DNA of 45,948 nt from JAATGI01 sp036510675 (GTDB lineage: Bacteria; Pseudomonadota; Alphaproteobacteria; ATCC43930; CGMCC-115725): the NCBI GenBank assembly GCA_036510675.1, contig DATCDN010000056.1:1-45948 (forward strand), given 5' to 3'. Positions 39,405 through 45,948 of the stretch are shown here, in pieces. The notes below the pieces were generated by a model. It was not told where the DNA came from and did no database searches. It was given only the letters and a program-made list of their open reading frames with translations. Position 1 is the first letter of the stretch, and each line of letters begins with the position of its first letter. A program made the position numbers and the translations under genes.

Positions 39405-40085
39405 TTGAAGATTCTGGTGGTCGAAGACAATGAGCGAGTCGCGCAGTTCATCGCCAAGGGGCTGCGCGAAGGGGGGCATGCGGTCGACCACGCGGGCACG
39501 GGGCGGGATGGGTTGTTTCTCGCCTCCTCGGAAAAATACGATGTCATCGTCATGGACCGGATGCTGCCCGGCGCCATCGACGGCCTCGCCATCGTCGAGG
39601 CGCTGCGCACCACCGGCAACAAGACGCCGATCCTGATCCTGAGCGCGCTGGCCGAGGTCGACGACCGGATCCGCGGCCTGCGCGCCGGGGGCGACGATTA
39701 CCTGACCAAGCCCTTTGCCTTCGGCGAGTTGGCGGCGCGTCTCGATGCGCTGGCGCGGCGCGCGCAAGGCACCGAGATGCGAGGCACGCTGACCGTCGGC
39801 GACCTGCGGATGGATTTGCTGGCGCATCGCGTGACGCGCGGCGGCAAGTCGCTGGCGCTGAAGCCGCGCGAATTCGCGATGCTGGAATTTTTCATGCGCC
39901 ATGCCGGCCAGGTGGTGACGCGGACCATGCTGCTGGAAAATGTCTGGGAATATCATTTCGACCCGCAGACCAACGTCGTCGATGTCCATATCAGCAAGCT
40001 GCGCCAGAAGATCGATGCCGGGTTCGAGCCGGCGCTGCTCCACACCGTTCGCGGCGTCGGCTATCGGCTCGGCATGGATGATTAG
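39405..40085 (+). CDS. OmpR/PhoB-family response regulator
   Basis: 226 residues from a TTG start (KILVVEDNERVAQF) with GAGG 5 bases upstream; no in-frame ATG fits the receiver domain. The receiver domain has the acidic pair E7/D8, phospho-acceptor D51 (VIVMDRMLP), S80 and K102 (LTKPF). The C-terminal winged helix has LALKPREFAMLEFFMRHAG and VVDVHISKLRQKID. It is phosphorylated by the kinase encoded next and should bind direct repeats at target promoters, probably including degP. Its last 8 bases overlap the kinase start (ATGATTAG), indicating translational coupling. Confidence 0.95.
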   Translation: MKILVVEDNERVAQFIAKGLREGGHAVDHAGTGRDGLFLASSEKYDVIVMDRMLPGAIDGLAIVEALRTTGNKTPILILSALAEVDDRIRGLRAGGDDYLTKPFAFGELAARLDALARRAQGTEMRGTLTVGDLRMDLLAHRVTRGGKSLALKPREFAMLEFFMRHAGQVVTRTMLLENVWEYHFDPQTNVVDVHISKLRQKIDAGFEPALLHTVRGVGYRLGMDD

Positions 40086-41454
40086 GCTGCTGCGCTCGAG
40101 CTCGGTGCGGTTGGCATTGGGCTATGCGGCGATCTTCATTCTGTCGTCATTCCTGCTGGTCGGCATCCTGTGGTGGCGCACCGCCGCCTATCTTGACCGC
40201 GAGGTCGATGCGGTGATTCTCGCCGATGCACAGGCGGTCGGCGACCGGCTGCACGATTTCGGCCTGATGGGCGCGCTGGAGACCGTGCGCGACCGCGCCA
40301 GCGCCGAATCCGACGAGCACGCGATCTATCTCCTCGCCGATCCCGGCCTGACGCCGGTCGCGGGCAACATGACGGCATGGCCGGCCCGCATCGGGCCGAA
40401 GCCGGGCTGGTATGAGATCGGCCTGGCGCGTGCCGGCCGGCTGCACGCGACCCGCATTCTCTTTGCCCAATTGCCCGGCGGCTATCGTCTGCTGGTGGGC
40501 CGCGACGTGCAGGACCGGGTGGCGATCAGGCACTTGATTCTGGGCGGCCTGATATGGGCGGTCGGAATCGCGGTGGTGCTGGCGATCGGCGGCGGCCTGC
40601 TGATCCGGCGCGGGGTGCTGGGCCGCGTCGAGGCGATCAATCGCACCGCCGCCGCGATCATGCGTGGCGATCTGTCGCGCCGGGTGCCGGTGCGCGGGGT
40701 TAGCGACGAGTTCGACCAATTGTCGCTGACCATCAACGGCATGCTGCAGCAAATCCAGGTGCTGATCGACGGCGTGCGCAACGCCTCCAATGCCGTGGCG
40801 CACGATTTGCGTACGCCCCTCGCCGAATTGCGCAACCGGCTCGAGGAATTGCTGCGCACGCGGTTGCCGCCCGATCAGGCGATGGTCGAGGTGCAGGCCG
40901 CGGTCGGCGATCTCGATCGGGTAATCGGCGTCTTCAATGCCCTGCTGCGCCTGGCGGAGATCGATTCCGGCGCGCGCCTCGCCGGCTTTCGCGAGGTGCG
41001 GCTCGACACGGTCGCGGCGGCGATGGCGGAGCTATACGGGCCGGTGGCCGAGACGCGGGGTGTCGCGCTCGATTTCGCCGGCCTCCCAGCCGTGACGGTG
41101 CATGGCGACCCCGATCTCTTGGCGCAGGCCATCGGCAATCTGATCGACAACGCGGTCAAATTTTCGCCGGCGGGCGGGGCAGTGGTGCTGACCCTCGATG
41201 TGCCGGAAAAAAATGGCGGGGCGATCGTTACCATCGCCGATGCCGGCCCCGGTATTCCCGACGCCGAAAAATCTCAGGTGGTTCAGCGCTTTTATCGGGG
41301 GAATGCGGGGCGCGGCGCGTCGGGTGTCGGCCTGGGCCTAAGCGTGGTTGCCGCGGTGGCGCGGCTCCATGGCGGGCGGCTGGAATTCGCCGATCGCGCG
41401 CCGGGCCTTGCCGCCAGTGTTATTTTGCCGGGAAATTTTCAATCACACGGTTGA
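40078..41454 (+). CDS. HAMP-domain sensor histidine kinase
   Basis: 458 residues. The start at 40078 overlaps the regulator stop. Transmembrane helices at about 14–34 (LALGYAAIFILSSFLLVGIL) and 160–185 (LIWAVGIAVVLAIGGGLLI) bound a periplasmic sensor of about 125 residues. A HAMP domain follows (RVEAINRTAAAIMRGDLSRRVPVRG), then a HisKA dimerisation helix with phospho-acceptor H242 in AHDLRTPLAE. The ATPase domain has the N-box IGNLIDNAVKFSP, the G1 box DAGPGIP and the G2 box GVGLGLSV. The pairing with a DegP gene suggests it senses envelope stress or metals, as CpxA and CzcS relatives do; the signal is unknown. The gene overlaps the convergent L,D-transpeptidase gene by 35 bases. Confidence 0.93.
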   Translation: MIRLLRSSSVRLALGYAAIFILSSFLLVGILWWRTAAYLDREVDAVILADAQAVGDRLHDFGLMGALETVRDRASAESDEHAIYLLADPGLTPVAGNMTAWPARIGPKPGWYEIGLARAGRLHATRILFAQLPGGYRLLVGRDVQDRVAIRHLILGGLIWAVGIAVVLAIGGGLLIRRGVLGRVEAINRTAAAIMRGDLSRRVPVRGVSDEFDQLSLTINGMLQQIQVLIDGVRNASNAVAHDLRTPLAELRNRLEELLRTRLPPDQAMVEVQAAVGDLDRVIGVFNALLRLAEIDSGARLAGFREVRLDTVAAAMAELYGPVAETRGVALDFAGLPAVTVHGDPDLLAQAIGNLIDNAVKFSPAGGAVVLTLDVPEKNGGAIVTIADAGPGIPDAEKSQVVQRFYRGNAGRGASGVGLGLSVVAAVARLHGGRLEFADRAPGLAASVILPGNFQSHG

Positions 41455-42625
41455 TGGTCGCGAGATCGCTGGGCGCCCCATCGGTCGTCACCGCATCGTT
41501 ATTTGCATTCTGATCCGCCGCGTCGCGATTTGGGTCGGCCTGGGCCTCGGGACCGGGCTCGCCGGAATCGGGATAAGTCTGCGTGTCGGGACTGAGCGCG
41601 GGATCGGATTCGCTCGCGGGGCCGGTTGCCGCCGGTGTCTGGTCCGGGGCGTCGCCATCGGCGTTCGGCGGCGCCGCGGCATCACTGCCTTCCCGCGCGG
41701 CCACCGCCATCGGGGTGACCAGGGTCGGCATGCCGGTGCGCTCCATCCCGACCTGCTTCACCCGGTCCCAATCGACGCGATTAGCCTGCTCACCCGCCAC
41801 CGCCTTGACGCGCGCCAGGAGATTGGTCGGCAGCACCGGCGTCATTTTTTCCTCGACATCGATCTGGTCGGTCTGGGTCTTGTTCGGAAATACCGCGACA
41901 TAGAGCTGATTATCGATCCACGCCGCCTCGACCTCCTGATTGATGACGCGAACCGGCGTGCCAACCGAAACCTCGTGGAACAGATGGTCGATATCCTCGG
42001 GATAGAGCCGGACGCAGCCATGGCTGACATTGCGGCCGACGCCGAAGGGCTTGTTGGTGCCGTGCAGCAGATAGCTGCGCCAGCCCAGCCGCATCGCATA
42101 ATCGCCCAGGGGATTGTCCGGTCCGGGGGCGACGTAATTCGGCAACTCCGGCTTCTCGGCGCGGATTGAAGCGGGCGGATACCAGGCGGGATGGGTCTGC
42201 TTGTCGACGATGCGGGTCGCGCCGAGGGGCGTCACCCAGCCTTGGACCCCGACCCCGATGGGAAAGGTCTCGACCGTCTGGCCGCCGGGCGGAAAATAAA
42301 ATAGCCGCTGCTCCGCCAGGTTGATGACGATGCCGCGACGCGGGCCGTCGGGTAGGATATAGAATTGCGGCACCGCGATCCGATGGCCCTTGCCGGGCAG
42401 CCAGGGATCGATGCCGCGATTGGCGGTGATCAGCTGGGTATAGCCGAGGTCATTGCCGCGCGCGACATCAAGCAGCGTGTCTTCGTATCGGGTGGTGTAA
42501 TGCCCGACATCGCCGACCGCCGTCTGGTTGGGCGCCAGTGGGAACGAGCGCGCGAACACCGGGGCTGACGCGGCCATCGCCAAAATCAGCGCGGCGGCGG
42601 AAACGATCGAAAGACGGTTCATCAT
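41420..42625 (-). CDS. L,D-transpeptidase (YkuD/ErfK family) with an acidic low-complexity tail
   Basis: 401 residues with a signal peptide (LSIVSAAALILAMAASAPVFA). Residues about 40–90 are a LysM-like region (RYEDTLLDVARGNDLGYTQLITANRGIDPW). The YkuD domain (about 95–225) has IVINLAEQRLFYF, LHGTNKPFGVGRNVSHGCVRL and the catalytic Cys at residue 204 with its His and Arg. Residues about 225–305 resemble the C-terminal part of ErfK/YbiS/YcfS enzymes, which attach Lpp to peptidoglycan. The last 90 or so residues are Ala/Asp/Pro-rich, acidic and probably disordered, ending in FPAK. The Lpp-like gene lies 86 bases upstream on the same strand, so these look like enzyme and substrate. Tail function is unknown. 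Confidence 0.92.
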   Translation of the reverse strand: MMNRLSIVSAAALILAMAASAPVFARSFPLAPNQTAVGDVGHYTTRYEDTLLDVARGNDLGYTQLITANRGIDPWLPGKGHRIAVPQFYILPDGPRRGIVINLAEQRLFYFPPGGQTVETFPIGVGVQGWVTPLGATRIVDKQTHPAWYPPASIRAEKPELPNYVAPGPDNPLGDYAMRLGWRSYLLHGTNKPFGVGRNVSHGCVRLYPEDIDHLFHEVSVGTPVRVINQEVEAAWIDNQLYVAVFPNKTQTDQIDVEEKMTPVLPTNLLARVKAVAGEQANRVDWDRVKQVGMERTGMPTLVTPMAVAAREGSDAAAPPNADGDAPDQTPAATGPASESDPALSPDTQTYPDSGEPGPEAQADPNRDAADQNANNDAVTTDGAPSDLATINRVIENFPAK

Positions 42626-42644
42626 ATGTCGGCCTGAGATGAGT

Positions 42645-42675
42645 GCCCGGCGGAAAGCTCAATGCGCCGCCGGGC
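42645..42675 (-). promoter_or_regulatory. GC-rich stem-loop between the Lpp-like and L,D-transpeptidase genes
   Basis: GCCCGGCGG and CCGCCGGGC form a perfect 9-bp stem with a 13-base loop. No T-run follows on the minus strand, so full intrinsic termination is unlikely. It may partly terminate transcription or protect the 3' end of a highly expressed lpp message, giving more lipoprotein than enzyme. Confidence 0.5.
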
Positions 42676-42711
42676 CTCGTACCATACGGGTGCCGAAAGA
42701 AAAAGCGCCGG

Positions 42712-42978
42712 CTACTTTCTCAAATTGTGCTGGAACATGCGGTCGACCTTTTCGTTGGCCGCGCGCGCGTCGGCTTCGGCCTGGGTGGCCTTCTGATCGG
42801 CGGACTGCGCGGTCTGCAACGCCTGCTCGGCGGTGGACATGGCGCGGTCGGCCTCGGCCTTGACGCTGGTGTAGGAGGTCGTGGTGGAGGTTTCGGTCAT
42901 ACCGGCGCAACCGGCCAGCAACAAGGGAGCCGCGAACAGAACGGTCAAAGCCCCATATCTTGTGTACCTGGTAAGCAT
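42712..42978 (-). CDS. lpp: Lpp/OprI-family alanine-zipper lipoprotein (outer-membrane tether)
   Basis: 88 residues. The lipoprotein signal ends LLLAGC, so mature Cys24 is lipidated. The remaining 65 residues are a single Ala-rich amphipathic helix with heptad spacing (EADRAMSTAEQALQTAQSADQ and on), close to the 58 residues of mature E. coli Lpp. The chain ends RK, as Lpp and OprI do, so the terminal Lys can be joined to peptidoglycan by an L,D-transpeptidase; one is encoded just downstream. A strong AGGAGA lies 5 bases before the ATG and a consensus -35 box further up, fitting a highly expressed structural protein. Homology to Lpp is by pattern, since alanine zippers are low-complexity. Confidence 0.85.
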   Translation of the reverse strand: MLTRYTRYGALTVLFAAPLLLAGCAGMTETSTTTSYTSVKAEADRAMSTAEQALQTAQSADQKATQAEADARAANEKVDRMFQHNLRK

Positions 42979-42983
42979 TTTTG

Positions 42984-43045
42984 TCTCCTGCGATTTGGCA
43001 CAAGATTGATTTTGACGGATCGAAAAAACCCGTATTCGGTGTCAA
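42984..43045 (-). promoter_or_regulatory. Promoter candidate and strong ribosome-binding site of the Lpp-like gene
   Basis: On the minus strand a perfect TTGACA lies at 43045–43040. The -10 position 17 bases on is GC-rich (CGATCC) and poor, so the promoter call rests on the -35 box. AGGAGA at 42989–42984 is 5 bases from the start codon. The stretch between is AT-richer than its surroundings, with a T6 run. Confidence 0.4.
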
Positions 43046-43083
43046 CCCATATGCCCAACACCACGCGGCGTTAATAAGTTCCC

Positions 43084-43104
43084 GCGCGAGTCGCGGCTTC
43101 GCGC
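43084..43104 (-). terminator. Weak hairpin after the adenine deaminase gene
   Basis: GCGCGA and TCGCGC form a 6-bp stem with a 9-base loop, 50 bases past the deaminase stop. The bases that follow on the minus strand (AACTTATTAA after GGG) are AT-rich but not a T-run. Possibly a weak terminator insulating the lpp-like gene. Confidence 0.25.
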
Positions 43105-43153
43105 CCGCAACATGAAATAATCCGGCCGCTATCACGCTGGTATCATGAGGGTA

Positions 43154-44866
43154 TCAGGCGGCGATCAGCGCGAAGCGATCGACATCCACGAGGCCCCGAT
43201 CGGTGATCCGCAGATGGGGGATAACCGGCAACGGTAGGAAGGCCAGTTGCAGGAATGGCTCCGGCAGCGGGCAGCCCAAATCCCGCACCAGTTGCTTCAG
43301 CGTCGCCAGGGAGCGCGCCACCTCCTCGAACGGCGCGAGGCTCATCAGCCCCGCCACCGGCAATTTCAATTCACCGAGGACTTCGCCGCCGCCGACCGCG
43401 GCGAAGCCGCCGCCCATGGCGATCAGGCGATTGACCGCCAGCGCCATGTCGCCATCATCCTCGCCGACGACGCAGACATTGTGGCTGTCATGCCCGATCG
43501 ACGAGGCCAGCGCGACATGGCGCAGCCCGAAGCCGGTGACGAAGCCGCGCCCGATATTGCGGTTCTTGCCGTGACGGGCGATGACGCAGACCTTGAGGAT
43601 GTCGCGGTCGGGATCGGCGTGGCGCAAGCCCCCGCGCCACGGCACGGTCTGGGTCAGGAACTGCGTCGTCACCGTGCCCGCCGTGACGCCGATCACCGGC
43701 GTCGTCGGGCCCAATCCCGGCACGCGTAGATCGTCCGCCGTGATCGGGTCGAGCTTCATGCTGTCGAGCCCGACCGGCGGCGCGAATACCCGGCCGGCGA
43801 AAATCTCCGGGCCGACCAGGCGTCCGCCGGTAATGACATCGCGCACCCGGCAATCGGCGAGATCGTCCAGCAGCACGATATCGGCGCGCTGGCCCGGCGC
43901 GATCAGCCCGCGATCGGCAAGGCCGAAGCCGCGCGCCGCCGACCAGGTGGCGGCGCGATAGACATCCGTCACCGCCGCGCCCTTGGCGATGGCGGTGCGG
44001 ATCAGATGGTCGAGATGGCCTTCCTCGAGAATGTCGAGGGGGTTGCGATCATCGGTGCAGAAGCTGCAAAAGCTCGAGGTCGCCGGGTTGATCACCTCGG
44101 CCAGCGTCGCGACATCCTTGCACACCGTGCCGTCGCGGATCAGCAGATGCACGCCCTTGCGCAGCTTCTCCCACGCCTCGGCGACGGTCGTCGTCTCATG
44201 GCAATTGCGGATGCCGCAAGAAAGATAGGCGTTGAGCGCCATGCCCGACAGAAACGGCGCATGGCCATCGATATGCCCGCCCTCGAACGCCGCCAGCTTG
44301 TCGAGAACCTCCGGCTCCTTGGCGAAGAGGCCGGGAAAATTCATGAATTCGGCGAGGCCGATGACCTTGGGATGATGGCGAAACGGCAGCAGATCGTCGG
44401 CGGTCAGCCGCGCGCCCGAGGTCTCGAGCTCGGTCGCCGGCACGCAAGATGGCAACTGCACGCGCAGATCGATCGCGGTGTTCAACGCGGCATCGAGGAA
44501 ATATTGCAGGCCCGGCTTCCCCATGACATTGGTGATTTCGTGGGGATCGCAGATCGCGGTGGTGGTGCCGCGGGGCAGGGCGCAGCGGTCGAACTCGGCC
44601 GGCGTCACCAGCGTCGATTCGACATGGAGGTGGGTGTCGATGAAGCCGGGCACGCAGATGGCGTCGCGTCCGTCGATCTCGACCCGGCCGCGATAATCCT
44701 CATAAGTGCCGACGATGCGGTCGCCGCAGATCGCGATGTCGCCCGACGCGATCTCGCCGGTCACGACGTTGAGAAAGCGCGTGTTCTTGATGACGAGGTC
44801 GGCGGCATCGCGGCCCAGGGCCTGATCGATGCGGCGGGCGATGTGGGCGGTGTCGCGGCGGGGCAT
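43154..44866 (-). CDS. ade: Adenine deaminase
   Basis: 570 residues from the ATG at 44866 (MPRRDTAHIARRI), near the 588 of E. coli Ade; a start at 44944 would add an Arg-rich unconserved extension. It has the amidohydrolase barrel with GFIDTHLHVESTLVTP (metal ligands), DPHEITNVMGKPG, GHIDGHAPFLSG and FCTDDRNPLDILEEGH. The adenine-deaminase C-terminal domain has HDSHNVCVVGEDDGDM and MGGGFAAVGGG. The enzyme converts adenine to hypoxanthine and ammonia for purine salvage. It is transcribed alone, 107 bases from the divergent PhzF-family gene. Confidence 0.95.
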   Translation of the reverse strand: MPRRDTAHIARRIDQALGRDAADLVIKNTRFLNVVTGEIASGDIAICGDRIVGTYEDYRGRVEIDGRDAICVPGFIDTHLHVESTLVTPAEFDRCALPRGTTTAICDPHEITNVMGKPGLQYFLDAALNTAIDLRVQLPSCVPATELETSGARLTADDLLPFRHHPKVIGLAEFMNFPGLFAKEPEVLDKLAAFEGGHIDGHAPFLSGMALNAYLSCGIRNCHETTTVAEAWEKLRKGVHLLIRDGTVCKDVATLAEVINPATSSFCSFCTDDRNPLDILEEGHLDHLIRTAIAKGAAVTDVYRAATWSAARGFGLADRGLIAPGQRADIVLLDDLADCRVRDVITGGRLVGPEIFAGRVFAPPVGLDSMKLDPITADDLRVPGLGPTTPVIGVTAGTVTTQFLTQTVPWRGGLRHADPDRDILKVCVIARHGKNRNIGRGFVTGFGLRHVALASSIGHDSHNVCVVGEDDGDMALAVNRLIAMGGGFAAVGGGEVLGELKLPVAGLMSLAPFEEVARSLATLKQLVRDLGCPLPEPFLQLAFLPLPVIPHLRITDRGLVDVDRFALIAA

Positions 44867-44973
44867 CGGACTATCTTGGCATCGAACCCGCCGGATGCAA
44901 TGCCGCTGCCGCATCCGCCCGGCTGGCATTCGCCTGATTGACAAGCGGTGGCATCCGCGTCGTTCATGGCGCG

Positions 44974-45759
44974 ATGAAAATCCCGCTCTATCAGGTCGAT
45001 GCCTTCACGGCGAAGCCCTTCGCCGGCAATCCCGCCGCGGTGTGTCCGCTGGAGGAATGGCTCGACGATGCCACCATGCAGGCGCTGGCGGCCGAGAATA
45101 ATCTCGCCGAAACCGCGTTCTTCGTGCCCGAGGATGCGGGCTTTCATCTGCGCTGGTTCACCCCGACGGTGGAGGTCGATCTCTGCGGCCATGCCACGCT
45201 GGCGACCGGCTGGGTGATCTTCAATCGCTTCGACTGGCCGCTGGACAGTATCGATTTCCGCACCCGGTCCGGCATGCTCAGCGTGGCGCGCGACGGTGCG
45301 CGGCTGGCGCTGGATTTTCCGGCGCGCATGCCGGCGCCCGGCGGCGATCTCGATGCGGTGGCGGCGGCGCTGGGCGCGCGGCCCCGGCAATTATTGGCGT
45401 CGCGCGATGCCATGGCGGTGTTCGCAACCGAAGACGAGGTGCGCGCGCTGAAGCCGGACATGGCGAAGGTCGCGGCGCTCGACACCTTCGCGGTGATCGC
45501 GACCGCGCCGGGCGGCGACGGCGAGACCGATTTCGTCTCGCGCTTCTTCGCGCCGCGAGCCGGCGTGCCGGAGGACCCGGTCACCGGCTCGGCCCATTGC
45601 ACGCTGGTCCCCTATTGGGCGGCGCGGCTCGACAAGCCCCGGCTGTTCGCCCGCCAAGTATCGGCGCGCGGCGGCGAGCTGTGGTGCGAGGACCATGGCG
45701 CGCGAGTCACCATCGCCGGCCACTGCGCCCGGGTGATCGAGGGCACCGTCACGCTCTGA
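44974..45759 (+). CDS. PhzF-family epimerase/isomerase-like protein
   Basis: 261 residues from the ATG at 44974 (MKIPLYQVDAFTAKPFAGNPAAV, the invariant opening of the family). The catalytic Glu is E46 in LAETAFF. LCGHATLATGW and PEDPVTGSAHCTLVPYW mark the two halves of the diaminopimelate-epimerase-like fold. Members catalyse proton-shift isomerisations, but most genomic homologues, including this one, have no phenazine genes nearby and unknown substrates. It is divergent from adenine deaminase, and the remaining 189 bases after its stop hold no gene. Confidence 0.92.
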   Translation: MKIPLYQVDAFTAKPFAGNPAAVCPLEEWLDDATMQALAAENNLAETAFFVPEDAGFHLRWFTPTVEVDLCGHATLATGWVIFNRFDWPLDSIDFRTRSGMLSVARDGARLALDFPARMPAPGGDLDAVAAALGARPRQLLASRDAMAVFATEDEVRALKPDMAKVAALDTFAVIATAPGGDGETDFVSRFFAPRAGVPEDPVTGSAHCTLVPYWAARLDKPRLFARQVSARGGELWCEDHGARVTIAGHCARVIEGTVTL

Positions 45760-45948
45760 TCAGGGCCACGAGTGCGGCAGCCCCCCTCCCAACCCTCCCC
45801 CGCCAGCGCACGGCTGTCCGGTTAAAAAAATAGGTTGTCATGGTGGGTTTTCTCGACTCGTTTTAGTCGCCTTGCGCGGGCTTGGCCCGCGCATCCACGA
45901 ATGCGTTTTGGATCGCGCACACGCGGCAGGTGCCGTCAAAAGACGAAA
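45760..45948. other. Gene-free tail of the window
   Basis: No credible ORF is visible. The stretch begins with a C-rich tract (CCCCCCTCCCAACCCTCCCCC near 45781), then has an A7 run, a T-rich segment and the palindrome listed next. No T-rich intrinsic terminator directly follows the PhzF-family stop. Confidence 0.6.
45873..45893. repeat. Intergenic palindromic repeat element (GGGC-TTG-GCCC core)
   Basis: TGCGCGGGC-TTG-GCCCGCGCA is a perfect 9-bp inverted repeat around TTG, followed by TCCACGA. From memory, elements with a CGGGCTTGxCCCG core next to ATCCA are frequent in alphaproteobacterial intergenic DNA. Only one copy is seen in this window. Confidence 0.55.

Overview
The window is GC-rich, tightly packed DNA, most probably from an alphaproteobacterium. 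The evidence is the codon bias, the frequent TTG/GTG starts, the DegP–OmpR-type regulator–histidine kinase cluster, and a terminal palindrome of a kind common in alphaproteobacterial intergenic DNA. This is an inference: there is no rRNA, tRNA or other phylogenetic marker here. I see no insertion sequence, prophage, CRISPR array or tRNA.

Region 1 (1–16487, plus strand) is a compact surface/signalling module. It starts with the 3' 10.65 kb of a giant filamentous-haemagglutinin-like beta-helix exoprotein, whose start lies outside the window. The exoprotein gene overlaps a gene for an exported TPR–CHAT (caspase-like) protein, which overlaps a gene for a small exported protein of unknown function. 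A CHASE2-sensor class III nucleotide cyclase follows 40 nt later. The layout suggests an envelope system in which an exported giant protein, a periplasmic caspase-like protease and a periplasm-sensing cyclase act together.

Region 2 (16480–36524) is an exopolysaccharide locus made of several facing blocks. A minus-strand operon (24151 down to 16480) encodes a Wza/GumB-like export lipoprotein, a GumC/Wzz-like chain-length protein, a small secreted protein, a polyprenyl-phosphate sugar-1-phosphate transferase, a secreted heparinase II/III-like lyase and a glycosyltransferase. A divergent plus-strand operon (24470–28826) encodes two GT4-type glycosyltransferases flanking an asparagine-synthase-like amidotransferase. 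A minus-strand pair (30875–28807) encodes a CpsD-like P-loop protein with a damaged nucleotide site and an ExeA-type ATPase with a LysM-like tail. A Tat-exported DUF192 protein is transcribed divergently from a Wzy/O-antigen-ligase-like membrane protein, a second heparinase II/III-family protein and an AlgD-type GDP-mannose 6-dehydrogenase. Together these could make, polymerise, trim and export a uronate-containing polysaccharide. No flippase is visible.

Region 3 (36528–45948) is housekeeping and envelope stress. It holds a MetE-C-like methyltransferase, a DegP-type protease with a two-component system, an L,D-transpeptidase next to an Lpp-type lipoprotein (a likely enzyme–substrate pair tethering the outer membrane), adenine deaminase and a PhzF-family protein. 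The only gene-poor stretch above 300 bases is 24152–24469. It carries a consensus DnaA box and a short leader ORF with a hairpin in front of a glycosyltransferase.
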